Part shown: positions 36,645 through 39,683 of the stretch, piece after piece | Layout: the number at the start of each line of letters is the position of its first letter | Numbering within the stretch: position 1 is the first letter of the stretch | Source: Streptomyces phaeoluteigriseus | GTDB lineage: Bacteria; Actinomycetota; Actinomycetes; Streptomycetales; Streptomycetaceae | Reading direction: 5' to 3' | Assembly (NCBI RefSeq): GCF_001896135.2 | Contig: NZ_MPOH02000011.1 | Span: 728,183 to 767,865 of the forward strand | Length of the DNA stretch: 39,683 nt | The notes under the pieces: model-generated | What the model saw: only the letters and a program-made list of their open reading frames with translations | Databases searched by the model: none | Told to the model about the DNA's origin: nothing | Position numbers and translations under genes: made by a program

Positions 36645-37619
36645 GTGACCGGGATCAAGACGACCGGCGAGAAGAAGATGATGTTCTTCTCCGGCCGCGC
36701 CCACCCCGAGCTTGCCGAGGAGGTCGCCCACCAGCTGGGTGTCGGGGTCGTCCCGACGAAGGCCTTCGACTTCGCCAATGGTGAGATCTACGTCCGCTAC
36801 GAGGAGTCGGCTCGTGGTGCGGACTGCTTCCTGATCCAGAGCCACACGGCTCCGATCAACAAGTGGATCATGGAGCAGTTGATCATGATCGACGCCCTCA
36901 AGCGTGCGTCGGCGCGTTCGATCACCGTGATCGTGCCGTTCTACGGCTATGCGCGGCAGGACAAGAAGCACCGTGGTCGTGAGCCGATCTCGGCGCGGCT
37001 GATCGCGGACATGATGAAGACGGCGGGTGCGGACCGGATCCTCACCGTCGATCTGCACACGGATCAGATCCAGGGCTTCTTCGACGGTCCGGTGGATCAC
37101 CTGTTCGCGCTGCCGCTGCTGGCGGACTACGTGGGCAGCAAGGTGGACCGCTCGAAGCTGACGGTCGTGTCGCCGGACGCGGGCCGGGTCCGGGTCGCGG
37201 ACCGCTGGTGCGACCGTCTGGGCGCGCCGCTGGCGATCGTGCACAAGCGGCGCGACAAGGACGTGGCGAACCAGGTGACGGTCCACGAGGTCGTGGGCGA
37301 GGTCAAGGGCCGGGTGTGCGTGCTGGTCGACGACATGATCGACACGGGTGGCACGATCTGTGCCGCGGCGGACGCGCTGTTCGCGCACGGCGCGGAGGAC
37401 GTCATCGTGACGGCGACGCACGGTGTGCTGTCGGGTCCGGCGGCGGACCGTCTGAAGAACTCGAAGGTGAGCGAGTTCATCTTCACGAACACGCTGCCGA
37501 CTCCGGGTGAGCTGGAGGTGGACAAGATCACGGTGCTGTCGATCGCGCCGACGATCGCGAACGCGGTGCGTGAGGTGTTCGAGGACGGTTCGGTGACGAG
37601 CCTGTTCGACGAGCAGTAG
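36645..37619 (+). CDS. prs: Ribose-phosphate pyrophosphokinase
   Basis: Forms PRPP from ribose-5-phosphate and ATP for nucleotide, His and Trp synthesis. It has 324 residues. The flexible ATP region is FSGRAHPELAEEVA (about residues 15-28). FANGEIYVRYEESARGAD marks the N-domain. FYGYARQDKKHRGREPISARLIA (about 99-121) holds the RQDK ATP-binding residues. VDLHTDQIQGFF (about 138-149) carries the metal-binding His. The PRPP loop is VCVLVDDMIDTGGTICAAAD (about 225-244). The GTG at 36645 follows GAGGAG. Between glmU and prs lies a 134-bp spacer with no visible hairpin. Confidence 0.96.
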   Translation: MTGIKTTGEKKMMFFSGRAHPELAEEVAHQLGVGVVPTKAFDFANGEIYVRYEESARGADCFLIQSHTAPINKWIMEQLIMIDALKRASARSITVIVPFYGYARQDKKHRGREPISARLIADMMKTAGADRILTVDLHTDQIQGFFDGPVDHLFALPLLADYVGSKVDRSKLTVVSPDAGRVRVADRWCDRLGAPLAIVHKRRDKDVANQVTVHEVVGEVKGRVCVLVDDMIDTGGTICAAADALFAHGAEDVIVTATHGVLSGPAADRLKNSKVSEFIFTNTLPTPGELEVDKITVLSIAPTIANAVREVFEDGSVTSLFDEQ

Positions 37620-37845
37620 GCGGACACGGGCCTCCCGCTCCGCTCGACCGCCCGCGACCGGAGGTCGCTCAAGGTCAACTTTCCCGCGGCCTCCCCCGCC
37701 GAGTAGACTGCCCAGGTTGCTCGGCGAGGGAGGCCGTACACGTGTGTCACGTGGTACGGCGGTCCGTTATCGACGCGCTCTTCGTAGCAGGCCGTTCGTG
37801 GCCGGGTGACCCTGTCCGTCGCTGTTTCTACGAGGAGTGATTTCC
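37620..37845 (+). promoter_or_regulatory. rplY leader with two hairpins
   Basis: The spacer carries CCTCCCCCGCCGAG (37690-37703) pairing with CTCGGCGAGGGAGG (37720-37733, 13 of 14). A second palindrome is built on CCGTACACGTG and CACGTGGTACGG (37734-37757). A TAGACT hexamer lies in the first loop and could instead be a -10 element. The structures may be a terminator of prs or a leader control element of the ribosomal protein gene. Confidence 0.55.
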
Positions 37846-38436
37846 ATGTCCGAGGTAAAGATCGCCGCTGAGTCCCGTACCGAGTTCGGCAAGGGTGCGG
37901 CCCGCCGCATCCGTCGTGACAGCAAGGTCCCCGGTGTGCTGTACGGCCACGGTTCGGACCCGATCCACCTGACGCTGCCGGGTCACGAGCTGCTGCTGGC
38001 GCTGCGTACGCCGAACGTCCTGATCTCCCTGGACATCGACGGCAAGTCCACCGAGCTGGCGATCCCGAAGTCCGTGCAGCGTGACCCGATCCGCGGTTAC
38101 CTCGAGCACGTCGACCTTCAGCTGGTCACGCGTGGCGAGAAGGTCAACGTCGAGATCTTCGTGCACACCGAGGGCGAGCTGGCTCCCGGTGGCAACCTGC
38201 TGGAGCACGTCCTCAACGCGCTGCCGGTCGAGGCCGAGGCCACGCACATCCCCGAGTCCGTCACCGTGTCCGTCGAGGGTCTGACCGCCGGTGACTCGGT
38301 CCTCGCCAAGGACATCCCGCTGCCGTCGGGCACCAAGCTGGGCGTCGACGGTGACACCGTCGTCCTCCAGGTGCTGGCCGCGCAGGCGGAGGAGGCCCCG
38401 GCGGGCGAGGGCGAAGAGGCTTCCGCGGAGGCCTGA
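37846..38436 (+). CDS. rplY: 50S ribosomal protein L25 (TL5/CTC family)
   Basis: Binds 5S rRNA in the large subunit; the long CTC form is linked to stress tolerance. It has 196 residues: N-terminal L25 domain (about 1-92, FGKGAARRIRRDSKVPGVLYG at about 15-35) and C-terminal TL5 domain (about 95-185, LAPGGNLLEHVLNALPVEA). It ends in an acidic Glu/Ala tail (EEAPAGEGEEASAEA), typical of actinobacterial versions. The ATG at 37846 follows GAGGAG at about nine bases; a GTG at 37837 would sit on the ribosome site. Lower codon bias toward C-ending codons than in nearby genes suits high expression. It is followed after 72 bp by pth. Confidence 0.95.
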   Translation: MSEVKIAAESRTEFGKGAARRIRRDSKVPGVLYGHGSDPIHLTLPGHELLLALRTPNVLISLDIDGKSTELAIPKSVQRDPIRGYLEHVDLQLVTRGEKVNVEIFVHTEGELAPGGNLLEHVLNALPVEAEATHIPESVTVSVEGLTAGDSVLAKDIPLPSGTKLGVDGDTVVLQVLAAQAEEAPAGEGEEASAEA

Positions 38437-38508
38437 TCCTCACCGTCGTCGTTTGTTCGTCAGCCGCTGTTCCCTCCGGGGGCAGCGGCTGGCGCGTATC
38501 GAGGAGAC

Positions 38509-39112
38509 ATGGACGTGACGACCGACGCCAATGCCCCCTGGTTGATCGTGGGGTTGGGCAATCCGGGCCCGGAGTACGCGATGAACCGGCACAACGTGGG
38601 GTTCATGGTGGCCGATCTGCTGGCCGAGCGGATCGGGGGGAGGTTCAAGGCGGGCGGGGCGGGCGCAGGCGCAGGTCGTGGAGGGGCGGATCGGTCCGCC
38701 GGGGCCGGGGAACCGCCGGGTGGTGCTGGCGAAGCCGATGTCGTACATGAACCTGTCGGGTGGGCCGGTGAACGCCCTGCGGGAGTTCTACAAGGTGCCG
38801 GTGGCCCATGTGGTGGCGGTCCATGACGAGCTGGACATCGACTACGGCGTGCTGCGGCTCAAGCTGGGTGGCGGCGACAACGGGCACAACGGTCTGAAGT
38901 CGATGACGAAGGCGTTCGGCGCGGAGTACCACCGGGTGCGGTTCGGGATCGGCCGGCCGCCGGGGCGGATGCAGGTGGCGGATTTCGTGCTCAAGGATTT
39001 CTCGGGGGCGGAGCGCAAGGAGCTGGACTACTTCGTGGACCGGGCGGCGGACGCGGTGGAGTGTCTGGTGATCGACGGTCTGGAGCGGGCGCAGGGCACG
39101 TACAACTCGTGA
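38509..39112 (+). CDS. pth: Peptidyl-tRNA hydrolase, with an apparent 1-base insertion
   Basis: Cleaves peptidyl-tRNA released from stalled ribosomes; essential in bacteria. About 200 residues after repair. [23 protein letters not shown] (about residues 12-34) contains the catalytic His in NRHNVGF. The frame then drifts (Gly/Ala/Arg run), and the other frame resumes [20 protein letters not shown] with [19 protein letters not shown] (catalytic Asp), [13 protein letters not shown] and [11 protein letters not shown], to NS at the stop. One extra G in the run near 38650-38663 explains the break. Because the enzyme is essential and single-copy, a sequencing error is much more likely than a mutation. 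The ATG at 38509 follows GAGGAGACATGG-type sequence. It ends just before a heptamer array. Confidence 0.92.
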
Positions 39113-39116
39113 GGCG

Positions 39117-39151
39117 GGGTCGCGGGTCGCGGGTCGCGGGTCGCGGGTCGC
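39117..39151. repeat. 7-bp tandem repeat (GGGTCGC)5
   Basis: Five perfect GGGTCGC units begin four bases past the pth stop. Similar short-period arrays follow the MFS and HNH genes. Confidence 0.95.
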
Positions 39152-39216
39152 GGAAAGGTACGGACAACTCGCGACTTGTCACCCAGCGAGGTTGACGTGC
39201 CGTTCGGGCATGGCCA

Positions 39217-39683
39217 ATGATCCCGGCCATGCCCGCCACCGTCGCCGCCTCCACCTCCCATCGGCGTCCCGCTCGCCGGGGTTCCTCCCGTCGGGCCACG
39301 GTGGCCGCGCTGCGGTTCGGGCGGCTGGCGGCGATGGGGCTGGTGGCGTCGCTGATTCTGGTGGCGGGGGTGTCGGGGTCCTGGGGTACGGCGCAGCACG
39401 TGATGCTGACGAAGGGCCGGGAGCAGGGCACGATCGAGGTGGCGCGCTGCGGTGCGGACAGGTGCTCGGGGCCGTACACGCCGTTGTCGTCGGGGTCGCA
39501 GGCCCGTGCGCGGGTGGTGATCGAGAAGACGGTGGCGGTGCGCACGGGGCAGACGTACTCGGTGGTGATCAAGCCGGGCGGTGACGAGGTCGTACGGTCC
39601 GGTCCGGCCGGGGTGTTGTACGCCTGGGTGCCGATGGGCGGTGCGCTGCTGCTGGCGTCGGTGGTGGTCGCGGGTGGGCTGGG
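39217..39683 (+). CDS. Membrane protein of unknown function, cut by the window end
   Basis: The open frame runs from ATG 39217 (or ATG 39229, ATGCCCGCC) off the right edge, at least 155 residues. A basic N-terminus (RRPARRGSSRR) precedes a span (LRFGRLAAMGLVASLILVAGV, about residues 30-50 from the first ATG). An extracytoplasmic region follows with two Cys (VARCGADRCSGPY), a likely disulfide. Near the edge a second span begins (VPMGGALLLASVVVAGG). An in-frame stop at 39193 limits the start. No ribosome site clearly favours either ATG. The layout of two spans around an extracytoplasmic loop is common in Streptomyces proteins of unknown role; I do not recognise the family. Confidence 0.7.
   Translation, partial: MIPAMPATVAASTSHRRPARRGSSRRATVAALRFGRLAAMGLVASLILVAGVSGSWGTAQHVMLTKGREQGTIEVARCGADRCSGPYTPLSSGSQARARVVIEKTVAVRTGQTYSVVIKPGGDEVVRSGPAGVLYAWVPMGGALLLASVVVAGGL

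Overview
The window is chromosomal DNA from a Streptomyces-type actinomycete. The evidence is very high G+C, near-total G/C at third codon positions, GTG and TTG starts, a YdaO-type riboswitch ahead of an Rpf-like cell-wall hydrolase, and a gene order I recognise from the S. coelicolor core chromosome (about SCO3092 to SCO3125; recalled, not searched).

Layout. 114-5436 (minus) holds a type II NADH dehydrogenase with two Rex-like operators, a Ppx/GppA phosphatase, a DUF501 protein, an FtsB/DivIC division protein and enolase. 5771-7899 (minus) holds two secreted Rpf/LysM proteins, the first behind a c-di-AMP riboswitch. 8081-11507 (minus) holds a cytochrome P450, MazG and a SurA-like lipoprotein. 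12064-14143 holds a small membrane protein, a GNAT protein and a secreted HNH nuclease. 14477-18007 is mfd. A 0.9-kb repeat-rich spacer follows, then an ABC exporter (permease plus ATPase, minus), a divergent DHA2-type MFS pump, a DUF485/acetate-symporter pair and a coiled-coil protein. 27931-32518 is a compact locus of toxin-type enzyme domains and immunity domains: Imm35-deaminase-SUKH-4 and WHH-nuclease-SMI1 fusions on minus, a YwqJ-like deaminase and SUKH-3 protein on plus. An orphan histidine kinase, an HTH/endonuclease-like protein and tRNA-Gln follow. The window ends with glmU, prs, rplY, pth (plus) and a truncated membrane protein.

Function. Most of the window is housekeeping: respiration, glycolysis, cell division, spore resuscitation, wall precursor and PRPP synthesis, translation quality control and transcription-coupled repair. 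The accessory interest is the deaminase/nuclease/SUKH locus, the regulatory RNA and operators, and a 54-bp inverted duplication flanking mazG.

Sequence quality. At least eight genes, including essential pth, are broken by apparent single-base indels in G/C runs. I read most as sequencing errors rather than biology, and the affected CDS are annotated across the frame break.
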